The notes under the pieces were generated by a model, which saw only the letters and a list, made by a program, of their open reading frames with translations, was not told the DNA's origin and did no database searches. From Tubulanus polymorphus (taxonomy: Eukaryota > Nemertea > Palaeonemertea > Tubulaniformes > Tubulanidae): a DNA stretch of 64,000 nucleotides. The translations under genes were made by a program, and so were the position numbers. Where the stretch lies: contig NC_134033.1 of NCBI RefSeq assembly GCF_964204645.1, positions 2,787,631 through 2,851,630 on the forward strand. Reading direction: 5' to 3'. Positions 25,108 through 38,209 of this stretch are shown piece after piece (the stretch's first letter is position 1; each line of letters starts with the position of its first letter).

Positions 25108-25388
25108 TAATTGCACACGATTATAAACACGATATATTGAAACACGTCTAAATTTAGAAACCGCGGTAATTACTGCGAAACCGAGAACAGATGAAAGTTT
25201 CACAAATACGAAACTGGCGTCAGTTTGATGGGAGATCTTTTTACAAAACAATTGGACTCTGGATCAATTCGTCAACTTCTGATATTTGCGAATTCGTCAT
25301 TACTTTGCAGCGACTCTTGTGAGAAATATCACGCAAACTTGGAAATAGTTAGAGATGTGTTTGTTTTGAAGCGTGAATTGTGTTCAAT
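25108..25388 (+). promoter_or_regulatory. Conserved upstream block of receptor C
   Basis: ACCGCGGT at 25160-25167 is intact. The second palindrome at 25214-25223 has one change (CTGGCGTCAG), unlike the other four copies. Confidence 0.45.
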
Positions 25389-26876
25389 ATGCAGCGAATG
25401 AAAGCGTTGTTCGTAGTTTTACTGATCGCTTGCGGAGACTGTATATTTACGCGGGCTGATCGCGCAAACTCTGTCGAGGAAGCCGCGTCTGTTACAGTCA
25501 GTTCATCTTGTAACAACACTCAATACTCCGTCGATTCTACGTCTGGTTACATCGTTTCACCGAACTATCCGTCGTTAGTGCGCGGCGTCGAATGTCGTTG
25601 GTTCGTCAACAGCTCTTTACCGGGAAGTTTTCTCGTTCAAGTTTACTACGACATCGAGCCGTCGATATTCTGTAACGAAAACTACCTACTCGTCGGTGAG
25701 TCCGACAACAAAATCTGCGCTACCGGAAGAAAACAACTAGATATCCGCAGTAACGATTTGATTTCGTTGTTGTTTAGGAGTAACGTCGATGGAGCGCGAG
25801 GTAGTCGGGTTTATATCATATATCGTTATGAAGAACAGAGTCGCTTGAAGATCTTACATACATGTTCAAAACATGCAGTTAACAAAATACCAACTGAAAC
25901 AGGTTATAAATTCACGATTTCTACCCGGCGATGTAAATTGTTGTTAGAATGGATCGGGATGCAAGACGGGTTTGCAATGAATTTAACGTTTATACAGATA
26001 GATTTCAGATTAGCACCAGGTGAGGATCCAATAAAAACTCGTCCTCAAATTTACGACGGATGGAACGGCACCAGTGAACCTATAGCTCTTATACGAGAAC
26101 AAACCGGACATCCACCTTCATCGTTTTATACTAAAACTGAAAAAGCACGTATTGAATTTATTTCAAAAGGATACCCATATTTTCAGTCGAAGCTACTCGT
26201 GCAAATTTACAAATTATCAGATTGGAACATCTCTAACCCGTTAATTCAAGTCTATTATAAATCAGGACTGCTCACTACAATTGATGGAATACCACATATA
26301 GTAACTCAGTCTAAACACTTATACTGCCGGTCTATCACTGTCGATGTTCTGCAGTACGTCGTCTTCAACTGGACACGTGATCTAGTCTCGTCACCAGGTG
26401 TCGTTGGTGTATATAAACAGGAAGGGTTACGTATTGTGAAAACTGATATTTTACTCAGTTTTAACCATCTTAAATCTCTGAGTGTAAAATCAGACGGATT
26501 TCTCGTCATTCTGTGCGTTTTGACGACATCGGATTTTTTAAGATCGAATATGAAAATAGAATTCGAAGTGAAATCAATGACAATATCAGACGTCTACGTC
26601 AACAAGCCAAGGATATGGGTAAGTTTATAACAATGATTTGTAAATTGGGTTCGTGTAATAGAATCATTGTAATAGGGTATTTGAAATTGTTGTATTGTTC
26701 AACGTGATAAAACAACGCAATAAATCGCGAGAGACGAATGAAATATGAGTCCCACAATCACAGGATCGATAAAGATTTTAAAACATCAAAACTATCTAAA
26801 TCTATTCAAAACCTCGAATTTTCGGTTTTATGCTAAAAACTATTTTCAAGAATGACTAAAAGTATGGCATTTCGCA

Positions 26877-26968
<92 letters not shown>

Positions 26969-29900
26969 CAAGCAAGAACGACACACACTATCCCCAGAGA
27001 GGGAACAGGGACAAACATTTTATTATGGGGGGAGGGAGGATTGTAAACGTAAAAATTGATAGTAAACGTTCAATGTTGTAATCAATTCTCTTATATTTCA
27101 GAATGATGCAGGCGTGACACCAATAACAGCTGGTCACTTGTTCCCGAGATCAAAGAATACATTGTATCGTGTAACTACATTACAACTAAACTGGAAAGTG
27201 AACATCTATGAATCACAACAGTTGAAACTATCAGTGCTATCAGAAAACTGTGATCGAGCTGGTTTTTATATATTTGATGGTAGTAATTTCACAGCTAGAC
27301 GCTATGGTCCGTATTGTCCTGGTTCATACTACGGTCGATCTGTCGTCAGCCTGATTACATCAGGTGGACCGGTTACTGTAGTAGCATACGCTTATTACTA
27401 TAACAATCAGTTAACAGTTGGTAGCTCATATCTTAAATTTGCTCCTACTGATTGTGATGGTTATGTTCTACAGGAAGAAGAACGTCAGATCAATATGACG
27501 TCACACTGTCTCGTGATTACACCTGAAAATCGACGCCTTCGCTTGAAAAATATTCACATATTATCAGAACACGAATATCAAATTGACCGATGTTTTCTCA
27601 AGATGTCATTGTCGTGTGATCAGTCTCTGAGTTTGAGTAATCACTTTCTTAATAACAGTCTCGTATTAAACACTGTTGATTTCACAGGTCATGAGTTCGG
27701 TTTCAGGCAGGAACCACTAATTGTTAAACTACGTCGTAATTGTCTAGGAGTGAAAAAAGCGGTTAGTTTTGGATATCTTGGATCCCGTATCCCAGTTACT
27801 ACTAAAGATAAATGTGGACTCGTGCAGTCACCGAACTACCCGGGTTCGGCAGGACGCACATCAAAATCTATTTCCTATAAATTTGAAAACCCGATACAAC
27901 TAAATATATTTCAATATTACAGATTTATTGTCAAATTTATTCGGTCAGTTTCATGTGAAACAAAAAGCAGGTATGAGAATGATCCGATCATTTTGATACA
28001 ATCAATAAATTACGAACCATTTCTTGATGGTAAAAATTTAAAAGCCATTCGAACTCAACATCAAACTAAAACATGTGGAAATAACGCGGTTCGTGGACTT
28101 ATATTTTATAGTTTAACAGATAATACTTTGCGTTATGAAGTAAACAATAGAATTCCGACATTTCAAATACAATACACTTTACACGAGTCGTTACCGATTA
28201 AACATTTCGATGATATCTACTGTAAACAAGGATTTCTGGATTCCGGAATTTCCTGCATCAAATTCATCAGAGATGAACGTCTGAATTGGGAGAACGCTGA
28301 AATATACTGTAGACAGAAGTACGCGGGACATCTACTCAGTATCAACTCAGAACAGGAAATGATTTCCATCAAAAGATTATTCGCTACAGAACTTCTCCGA
28401 ACGGCGTACACATTAAAGGCGCTTATAATGATGATTGGATTGAAATGGAAGGTAAGACTAATGTATTCAAATATGAATTAGAATAGGATGATTTTTAAAA
28501 TTATGATATATTTCATTTTCTTCACGAAACAGAATGATGGTTATGACACGTGGACTGACGGTAAACCATTGAGCTACACAGAGTGGTATAAACCTGTTAT
28601 TAATGAAACGATACCAGAAGTTATTCGAGGATTGATATCTCCGCTAAGAAAACAACCGATAAATGACGTCAATATGCCGTGTACGGCTATGATACTGAAT
28701 AATCCACGAGGATCAGCGAACTGGGTTCGATTCCCGTGTCAAATCGAGGAGACGCACACGACATTCATTTGTGAATCCGAGAGAATTGACATCAAAAACA
28801 AACACAATTCAACGATAAACGACGCGAACAATTCAACAAATACAGATTTAAATAAAACAATAGATCAAATGATTCCCGATATTACTTTAATCAATTCAAC
28901 CTGTCCAAGGGGTTGGGTAACTATTTCCGGGCAATGTTATCAAATACTAACCGACTGGAAAAACAATCGAGGTTTGAATATTCGGAGTGCTAGAGAAATA
29001 TGTCACAGCATCCGCGCCAAAATAGTAAGAATCTCCTCAAATACAGAAAGCGACTTGAAAAATTTGATCAACGAATTTCAATATCGACATCAATATGGCG
29101 CTATACTGACAATGGACCGCGATGGGTTTAAAGTTATCAAACCATTGGTGACTAGAAATGAAATTACTTATATCCAATCAGTTAACTGGTTATTGAAACC
29201 TTTCGATAGTACAAAAGATAAAGTGCATTCCGTGTTATGTACCTATAATGTAACTGGTGAAGAGTTACCTTCCATTAGCAGTTGTAAATCGTGGCAATTT
29301 GAATGTAACGATCACAGATGTATCAGCGACCATCGCGAATGTGATACCAGACACGACTGTCAACACGGTGAAGATGAACTCGATTGTACGGATATCAATT
29401 TACACAGTCAGTTCCGCTGTAACGATGGACAGGTTATATCGATTAGCGGTTTCTGTGACTTTATGAGAGATTGCGTCGATGGCTCGGATGAGAACTCGTG
29501 CTATCATCCACCGTGTTTATCTACGCAATATCGCTGTTCCAATCACCAATGCATCGATAGTTATAAACGATGTGACGGACTAGCCAACTGTAAAGACGGT
29601 TCCGATGAGATCGGATGCACTGCCGAACTTTGTCAGGGATTCTCGTGCGCGGACGGTGAATGTATTAGTTCTCAGTTGTATCGGGATGGTGTCGTTGATT
29701 GTGGCGGAAGTCTCGAAGAAGACGAATTGGTCACTAATATGACAGTGAATCCCGAGGTTTACTGTAATAATGACAATCACTGTACGACTCGTTTCACAGA
29801 TCTGTGTAAGGAATCGGGTGAACAAAGATGTTCGTTCAATTCTCCTCGCTGTTATTCCCGACACGAAAGGTGTATTTTAGAAAGGATGCCGATTGGTTTC

Positions 29901-31789
29901 CCGGTATGTAGAAATCTTGAACATATACTCGCGTGTAATGACTTCGAATGCGCGGCTGGTACTGTAAAATGTCCGGCATCTTACTGTATACCGATCAGAC
30001 ACGTTTGTGACGGTCGATCCGATTGTCCTAATTCAGAAGATGAACGAAACTGCGAGACTTGGTCGTGTCCGGGAATGTTTAAATGTGGCCAGGAAAATCG
30101 ATGTATTCCGCAATCTGAAGTCTGCGACGGAGTCGTAACTTGTAAGCATAACTCGGATGACGAGACATACTGTAAGGTCACGTGTCCTGAACGTTGTAAT
30201 TGCCGGGGTCATTTCATCGATTGTGAAAATGCTCTTTTATCAGATATTACTGGTCGTTTTATAGAATCAACTCGGGTTTTGATTTTGTCGAATAACCGAG
30301 TCGTATTTAACGAGTCGACGTTCAACTCTTTCATTTATCTTCGTTTTCTCGATATTTCGGCCAATAATTTGTCTTACATCGTTCCCAACGCGTTTTCTAA
30401 TCTAAACAATCTATACACATTAGGCCTTACTCACAACCGCATAACATCATTATCTGCTAATACATTCGCAGGTTTGATCGGTTTAAAAGAACTATTTCTT
30501 ATCGGAAATCGGCTGCAACATTTAGAATACGGTAGTCGTCACTAACTGTTCTCGATCTTCACGGACTTTCTATATCGGTTCTCGTTGAAAATGTATTTAA
30601 AGGTTTATCCGCATTACAGTCGTTAAATATCAGCAGTAACAGAATACATCACATTTCGAGATTTGCTTTTTCTGGATTGGTTGGACTTGAAATTCTAGAT
30701 CTCGTCAAAAATGCCGAAGTGATATTTGTAAAAAGAAACGTTCTTGGCGATCTTACATCATTGAAATACCTCGCTTCGGATGCTTACAAATTTTGCTGCA
30801 TGGCACCGAATGTTGACCGATGTCTCCCCGAAGCTGATCAATTTTCGACCTGCTCTGACCTGATGGGTAACGCTGTACTGAGAGCCATCATCTGGATGAT
30901 CGCATCTTTCAGTTTTCTCGCTAACAGTATCGTTATTTTATTTCGCGTTCAAGCTTTGCGGATGGAATCCTCCGGAACACGTAACACATCTTCAGATATC
31001 CTCATCATAAATATTGCCGGTTGTGATTTTCTGATGTCGGTCTATTTGTTTTTGATCGCGGGAGCTGACCACGTGTTCAAAGGCGTATATTATCTGAATT
31101 CTGAAACCTGGACGGATAGCTCATTATGTCGTCTCGCCGGGGTTATTGTCACCGTTTCGTGCGAAGGTTCCTTAACTTTTCTCTTAATTCTAACGCGTCA
31201 GCGATATTCAAATATCGTCAACCCGTTTTCTAGAAGTCCGATTATAACTCCGAAACACGTTATCGGTATTTGCTGCACGTGTTGGCTCGTTATAATCACA
31301 GTTTCTATTCTACCGCTGTCATCGTCGTCTTACTTTGGAGACAATTTTTATGGTACAACCGGAGTTTGTTTGCCTATGAATTTACTGACGATCGACGTCG
31401 ATGGCTGGCACTATTCATTCGCTATTTTTGCCTTGTTTAATGCGGCCATATTGGCTACGATAATGACGACGTACGCTCAGATGTATAGACTCGTATCTGG
31501 GAGTAGGTCGGGCTCGGGTAGAGCCGATCCTACCGAACTGGTTTTAGCTCGAAGGAGTTTAGTAATCAATCTTTGTAATCTATTTTGCTGGCTACCGATA
31601 ATAATCGTTCAGTTTTGCGCCGTATTTACGGTCGAGATACCGAACCAGGTGGCCGCTTGGCTGGCCGTTCTATTTTTACCGATCAACTCGTCTCTGAATC
31701 CGCTTCTTTATACAATACTAAATATCGATATGAAATCTATTCGTGAACGCAATAAACGACGACTAGGATTGACGACATCTAGTAAATAA
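25389..31789 (+). pseudogene. GRL101-like receptor, copy C (13-bp deletion in the LRR region)
   Basis: Exons 25389-26618, 27102-28451 and 28533-31789 with GT-AG, phase-0 borders. Exons 1 and 2 and exon 3 up to the LRRs are open with all domains seen in B. Relative to B, 13 bases are missing after 'ggtagt' at about 30536, inside the LRR stretch, so translation stops at 30543-30545; the LRR end and all seven TM segments follow in another frame (open from about 30600 to 31789). As it stands the gene could encode only an ectodomain ending in the LRRs. LRR residues just after the deletion differ more from the other copies (IHHISRFAFSG, VKNAEVIFVKR). Intron 1 carries a long TA tract and foreign sequence not found in A, B or D. 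A 13-bp loss is unlikely to be a base-calling error. Confidence 0.85.
26878..26958. repeat. TA dinucleotide microsatellite in intron 1 of copy C
   Basis: About 80 bp of uninterrupted TA. The surrounding intron sequence (about 26700-27050) is unlike intron 1 of A, B and D, so it belongs to an insertion or replacement. Confidence 0.9.
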
Positions 31790-31933
31790 ACAACAGTTTG
31801 ACAAGAGTCCCTTTATAATATTTGCCTATCTATAAATTGGGTTTGAACCTCGAAATCCTAAAACTTGGTTGAGTTCGTTTGGGGTCACGACCTGATAAGT
31901 TTAACGAATACAATGATTCATTGTATCATTCAT

Positions 31934-31939
31934 AATAAA
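31934..31939 (+). terminator. AATAAA poly(A) signal after copy C
   Basis: AATAAA about 145 bp past the stop codon, in the same context as the signal after A at 11841. Confidence 0.5.
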
Positions 31940-33548
31940 GAAGTTTCCAGTTTCTAGGCGCCATCTTGTGGCGGTCCCTCGAGGTTCCCATTGTTGCGAT
32001 AATTTGCGCTCATTTTTGAAACATAAGTTGTTATTCAATATCATATAACTCTGCAGTTTATTGAAATGAAATCATGGTGATTAGACATTAGATTCATGTG
32101 AAGTGTGGAGATCCGTAGCCGGAAGAGTTTGAGTCTACCGGTCGCGTTTTGGGTTGATCCCGAAAAATGGCGAAAGTGCATCATTTAAAAAACCAATATT
32201 TGAAATTTTACTGGATGATTCAATGCGTGACGATGGTAGTTTGCATATCCACCCTCGTCACGCGTGAGTGAACACGAAATTTCCTGTTAAAATTAAAATT
32301 AAACCTTACCTAACCTCAGATTCCTGTAGAGAAAAAATTTAAAATTTCTACTCACCGATTTATGTGAGCAGTTTTCGATTATCTTTTCCTCGAAGAGATT
32401 TATCATTCAGCTCACATGAGTCATCTATCAGATCAGGTTGTTTTTGTCGGCACACACTTGATGCAATCAGGTCCTGATGAAGTGAGGAAGGTCTGGAATC
32501 TGGAAACTGTATTTGTCGGTTTAGTCAACACGCATTGGCAGCGATCAGATCCTGCAGAGGAAGGTCGTCTCTGAAAAAGCGACCAAAGTTTAATGAGACT
32601 TGAATCAGCTTGAATCCGACGTAACTTAAGTTTGACATTTAGAATTGAAATTAAAGTGTCTCTTACCGATTCGTGAGTGGAACTTCATGAATTTTTTCGA
32701 TCAGTTATCGTTTCATTGGGAGATGTGACACTCAAGCAACAGGAATCATATCGGTCCGGTCATGTTGATTTATTCAGCAAGCATTCACAGCAATCAGGTC
32801 CCGAGGAAGTAGAGCTTGTCTGAAAAATAGTATTGATCTCAATAATAATTTCTAATTTGCCTCGATACATGCACATTGTAATCTGTTATAGCCAGTATTA
32901 AAAACCTACAAATCTACTCACCACCAATTTCTGTGTGGAGCATCATGGATTATCTAGAAAAACCTGGATTCTGCAGCATTGGTTTACTCAGCTTCGGGGT
33001 ATTGGCAGCAATCAGGTCCTGAGTGAGGAATGGCTGATCTAAAAAACAACAATTTCATATTTCAGTTCTGACTGGAAGATTGAATCAATGTTCAAGTTTA
33101 GGTTGGATGCCCGCGTGAGATCCCAGAGACAGGGAGTCAACTATACTAATTCATACACGAGATGTGAACTGTCGAAAGCATTCCTCGGCAACTTCGCATA
33201 TTAGAATTTAGATCTAGTAGACCTAATTGATAAAAAGCTAATAGATCTCCCTTTTTACTAACCTAACCTCACGTAAGGGACATATGTGCACTTCAATATC
33301 CTACCTAATGCATGAAGTAGATATAATATCAGATATTCTTTAACAGTCCTCGTTAAAATGATAGTTCTATGCAGTAATTTAAATCCTTTCAAAAATCGAA
33401 TTGAAAGAAAAATCAATTTCCAACACAATTTAGCAATCACATTTCCATTATTGAATTGTCACTCGAATTTTCACAGGAATCAAGCACGAATCTTAGAACT
33501 ATTTGCAATTGATTATCAACTAATATAAATTAAGTTGATATCATCATA
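31940..33548. repeat. Intergenic block after C, shared with the block after A
   Basis: Matches 11847-13640 in order with indels and substitutions. No gene seen. The homology ends at 'gatatcatcatag' (33548), where unrelated sequence begins; the shared flank resumes after the LINE at about 36530. Confidence 0.65.
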
Positions 33549-34454
33549 GTGATACATCGGTCACAATCCTCTCCTTAGCCGTTGTTTAATAAAAGCGATG
33601 ATAGGTCCCTGTCGAGAGAATGTGTCCGTGCACAAACCCAAGAAAAAACTAGAATGCCGAAAATTTGAATGAATATAATGATAGTAAAACGAATTGTATT
33701 TACCTTTATAATTAATCTAAGCTTTCCAGTTAAAACACAGTCCAGTTCCTAACTCTAAGTTCCTATTGGACTCTCCTGCTGGTAACTGTCCTGAATCAAG
33801 TCCCAAACAAGCTTCCTAACAAGTATCTATCGAATCTCTATCGAGTGTCTGCTCTCCCAAGACTGCGGATCCCTTTTATAGAAAGAATCGGCATTCGTAA
33901 AATACCGACTCTCCCACTCGACTTTTGGCAAGGAGCAGCAACCTAACTGTCATGACTGCTTTGGTCATGTAGAATTTATCCCTAATGATTCGCTAATCTA
34001 AATTTATTTGGGAAACTGATTTGCTAAACACACTTTTTCTTTCCAACCCTCCTGTCATGACGCGGAATGATTTACTCACTCCTTGCTTATCGTTGAGAGA
34101 ACAGCTATTCTCTGCGAGTTACCAACAGACGTATACAACAAGAGAAACTTTAGAGAGCTAGTATTATCATTTAACAGAAATTAATTTTCATAAAACTTTA
34201 GCGATTATAGAGACTTTGTTCTTAATTAACATCCAGGATACTCAAATTAAATATATTTTCAAAACTTTAGCTATTCGTCTCAAATTACAGTAATGCTCAT
34301 TGTTTCTTTTTTTGAATTATTTAAAGTACTTTTGCTTCAGAACTTCATTATGATCCATTATCATTCTTAAGATCAGTCTATAACAGTTATACTAATTTTA
34401 TTACAATACGGGATAAAGCAAAACAACAATATCTCCCATGACGGTTTATGCGAT
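33549..34454. other. Unclassified DNA between the intergenic repeat and the LINE
   Basis: Sequence absent from the corresponding place after A and F. No coding frame recognised. It could be the 3' untranslated end of the minus-strand LINE or a separate insertion. Confidence 0.35.
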
Positions 34455-36520
34455 TTAGAGATTATCGTTCCTGAGTAGCAATTTTCTTCTTTTAAATAAT
34501 TGATATAAACACTTGCCTAGTTTTATAATGGTGGCAGGAGAGTTGGAAGATAATAAGTTAATAAATTTGAAGACAGATGGATGGTGAACATAATAGTTCG
34601 AAAGAAGATTGCTTCTCAGGGCACTGTAAGCATTGCAATACGTGGTACTCATCTTCTACTTGGTCAGTGTTACAAAGGCTACATATACGCTGTTCTCTGG
34701 GTGTGATGGGTCGGGCCCATCTTCCAGTTTCAACATGCGGGTTATGATTACTACACCTAAATTTACTTAAAATGTTAACCAAATGATGGTCGCTGATATC
34801 TAAATATCCCTCAGAGTTTTATTGTATATAGCCTAGTCTAGCCAAAAATTACCTAAACCTAGGCGGTTCAACAAATCTCGCATATCTGTTGCCCAGTTTT
34901 TTGCATTTGGAACATTATTCGAGTCCATTAGTAACAGATCGTAAGTTTTTCTCAAGCTTGTCCAGGCAGGGGAATCTAATATTTTTACCCAAAACTTACA
35001 AACAGAAATAGCAACGTCAACGCTAATGGGATACCTGCCCAGTTCTCCATAGCCATTACATTAGGAGTAGAACGTCTTAGTCTTAGCACATATTTACAAA
35101 ATTTAAGGTGTACAGATTCAATAGCCTCTAAGTTCTGGAATGCCCATACCGGAGAACTATACTTTAAGACTGATTTTACAAGTTTATCAAAAATATCCCC
35201 CTTTACTTTTGGGGTCAAGAGTCTTGCACTTAGCAAATACTTCTTCATTGCAAACATAGCATTTAATCCTTGATCAGCTAACGATTCTATTGAATGTCTG
35301 AGACAGCCATTACCCTGTGTAATCAATCCTAGATATTTAAACACAGATACCTCGTCAAGCTGATTACCATCGTAGACACACCTAAGTGGTTGAAATGCAG
35401 ACCTACGATAGCATACTTTCATGACTTTGGTTTTTTCAGTGTTAACTGATAGTTTCATTTTTGTACAATGGTTAAGTATATCTAGAGATCTCTGCAGCTC
35501 TGTGGGTGATTTAGCCACGATGGCAGTGTCATCAGCATAGAGCAAGAGGTATATTCTAAAGAATTCAAAATCTACACCAGTGTGACCGTTTTCAATAAAG
35601 AAATTTTCCATATCATTTATATAGAGATTAAAAAGAGCTGGTGAAATGCATTCCCCCTGTCTCACTCCAGTATCAGAGTTAAAAAACCCAGATAGGAAAC
35701 CATCACTTTTTACACAGGATCTATTACTAGCATACGTCGAGCGCAAAATATTATAATCTTTGCCTGTAATTCCCGATTGGATTAATTTCTTCCATAATAT
35801 CTCATGATTTAGAACATCGAAGGCCTTAGAGAAATCGATAAACGCAAAGCACACACCTTTCATTTTCGACTGAAGACAATGGTTAATTAAGGATGATATC
35901 ACAAACGATTGTTGCGTAGTACCGTTGTTTGGCCTAAAGCCAGCCTGACATTCGTTTATGATATGATATATGTTTCTGTCCACTGAATTGTACGAGTGTT
36001 AATAATGGTAGAAAAGACCTTTCCGAAACAGCTTAGCACAGTTATCCCTCTATAGTTATTGCGATCTGATACGGAGCCCTTTTTATAGATCGGAGTGATA
36101 CAACCCTCACACCAGTCGCTTGGGTACAAACCGGTTTCTAAAATGGCATTAGAATATATAGTCAGGGTAGGCGCCAAGGTATCAACTGCTGCTACAAACA
36201 TAGCACAAAGGAAGTATATCATCTAATCCAGGCGATTTTCCGCGTTTCAGTTTTTTTATTGCAAATTTCACTTCCTTTATCGTAACAGGAAAATCTAAAT
36301 CACGTGGCTCCTGCGACTTTAATTGGTCTTGATTATTAAGTTCGAGGTCGGGATCAATAGTAGCATTGTTCACGGATTCGCCCAGGCCGGCAAAATAAGT
36401 TTCGAATTCATTTAATGTCGGTTTATTACCCTTTCTTTCGTTTTTTTTTCCTGGGTGGATTTTAGAATACGCCAGAACGATTTTGCGTCGTTTCGCGCAA
36501 GTGCAATTCCGAGTTTCGAA
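34455..36520 (-). mobile_element. Decayed 5'-truncated non-LTR retrotransposon (LINE)
   Basis: Reading on the minus strand from 36520: a pre-RT region (FWRILKST; KSPGLD), then a reverse transcriptase with FIDFSKAFDVLNHEIL, GVRQGECISPALFNLYINDM, the catalytic LLYADDTAIVA, and FKYLG, then a C-terminal Cys-rich motif (CSLCNTDQ...YHVLQCLQC) at about 34690-34640. The frame breaks at least three times (near 36440 in an A-run, near 36200, near 35000), and no endonuclease domain is present, so the copy is dead and truncated at its 5' end. I do not assign a clade. Both sides carry the roughly 240-bp intergenic unit (33311-33548 and 36530-36770). Confidence 0.9.
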
Positions 36521-36524
36521 GTAG

Positions 36525-37590
36525 AATATATGAAGTAGATATAATATCAGATATTCTCTAACAGTCCTCGTTAAAATGATAGTTCTATGCAGTAATTTAA
36601 ATCCTTTCAAAATCGAATTGAAAGAAAAATCAGTTTGCAACACAATTTATCAATCACATTTCCATTATTGAATTGTCACTCGAATTTTCACAGGAATCAA
36701 GCACGAATCTTAGAACTATTTGCAATTGATTATCACCTAAAATAAATTAAGATGATATCATCATAGGAAATATACAAAAAATTCAATTAATCAAATCTTA
36801 ATTGTCTGTAATATAAATAACATTTTCATTGTCTATAACTCGAATCGTCGCTGAAATTAAACACGAATCTTATCATAAAATAAATAAAATTAAGACGATA
36901 TCATCATAGTAAATATGCAATAAATTCAATTAATCAAATGTCCATTGTCTGTAACTCGAATTTCTTAGAACTATCGCAGCAGCAGCAGCAGCGGCGGCGG
37001 CGGCGGCGGCGGCAGCGGCAGCAGCAGCAGCAGCAGCAGCAGCAGGCACAGTTATTTTTATTTATTCAAATCATCAAGAGTAATAAATAGAGGCTGCTAT
37101 AACATATCTCTCAATTCTAAATAATGTTACGAATAAGTATTCAATGATTTCAAAGACCGATAACAATAACAGGACACAATATGAACTGAGTTTGTCATAA
37201 AATGCGGTTCAATGGACATGAGAACCACTGGCTGAATAATACCGGACTGACCCTGTTAATATTTCAACTTCAATATCGTAACTAATATATGAAGTAGAAA
37301 CAATATCAGATATTCTCTAACAGTCCTCGTTAAAATGATAGTTCTGTGCAGTAATTTAAATCCTTTCAAAATCGAATTAAAAGAAAATCAATTTGCAAAA
37401 CAATCAATCACATTTCCATTATTGAATTGTCACTCGAATTGTCACAGGAATCAAGCGCGAATCTTAGAACTATTTGCAATTGATTATTATAAAAGATAAA
37501 TTAAGATGATATCATCGGAAATTTGACCGTTCTAAACGGGTCCGGAAGGGGACAGATTTAGAACGGACGGAATCAGAGTGCGCGAGTCAG
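36525..37590. repeat. Intergenic repeat units between LINE and D
   Basis: Contains the roughly 240-bp unit at 36530-36770 and 37290-37515 and a partial unit at about 36830-36960. Also includes 'aaatagaggctgct' and 'ctctcaattctaa' (37085-37125), the ancestral form of the junction seen at fragment F. No gene. Confidence 0.6.
36976..37046. repeat. CAG/CGG trinucleotide repeat
   Basis: Runs of GCA/CAG flank a central run of CGG. The equivalent place before fragment F (13711-13735) has only a short, mixed CAG/TAG tract, so the repeat has expanded here. Confidence 0.9.
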
Positions 37591-37681
37591 ATTCTCGCCG
37601 GGGTTATTGTCACTGTTTCCTAACTAAAGATTCCTAACATTTCTGTTTCGATTCTACCGCTGTCATCCCCGTCTTACTTGG
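37591..37681 (+). pseudogene. Relic of receptor exon 3 upstream of D
   Basis: The same two joined pieces of exon 3 (TM3 start 'ttctcgccggggttattgtcac' and TM4 end 'attctaccgctgtcatc') as upstream of C, with slightly better preservation. Confidence 0.65.
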
Positions 37682-37926
37682 TTGCTATTGTTTCTTCAAA
37701 ACAATCTGTACCAAACAAGACCTTACTCACCACAATCAGATATCCACGCGCTTCACTTAGCTTCAACTCAGTTATTATATTGACTGTAGAGCGAATTTAG
37801 TCCAAACAGATATTGACAAAGTGTTTTACAGAGACGCAGAATATTTTGAGGTATAGATAGAAAATGTCATAGAATATTATCACAAACTGAACGCAGATCG
37901 GGAGAGATAGTAAATGATTTTAGAGA

Positions 37927-38209
37927 AATAATTGCACATGATTATAAACACGATATATTGAAACATGTTTAAATTTAGAAACCGCGGTAATTACAGCGAA
38001 ACCGAGAACAGATGAAAGTTTCACAAATACGAGACTGGCGCCAGTTTGATGGGAGATCTTTTTATAAAATAATTGGACTCTGGATCAATTCGTCAACTTC
38101 TGGTATTTGCGAATTCGTCATTACTTTGCAGCGACTCTTATGAGAAATATCGCGCAAACTTGGAAATAGTCAGAAATGTGTTTGTTTTGAAGCGTGAATT
38201 GTGTTCAAT
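37927..38209 (+). promoter_or_regulatory. Conserved upstream block of receptor D
   Basis: ACCGCGGT at 37981-37988 and CTGGCGCCAG at 38035-38044, with the same surrounding order as in the other copies. Confidence 0.5.

Noticed and set aside
36182-36643. N-terminal part of the minus-strand frame before 36520 as LINE protein
   Set aside because: That part is the 240-bp intergenic unit read through; LINE similarity begins only at about 36520.
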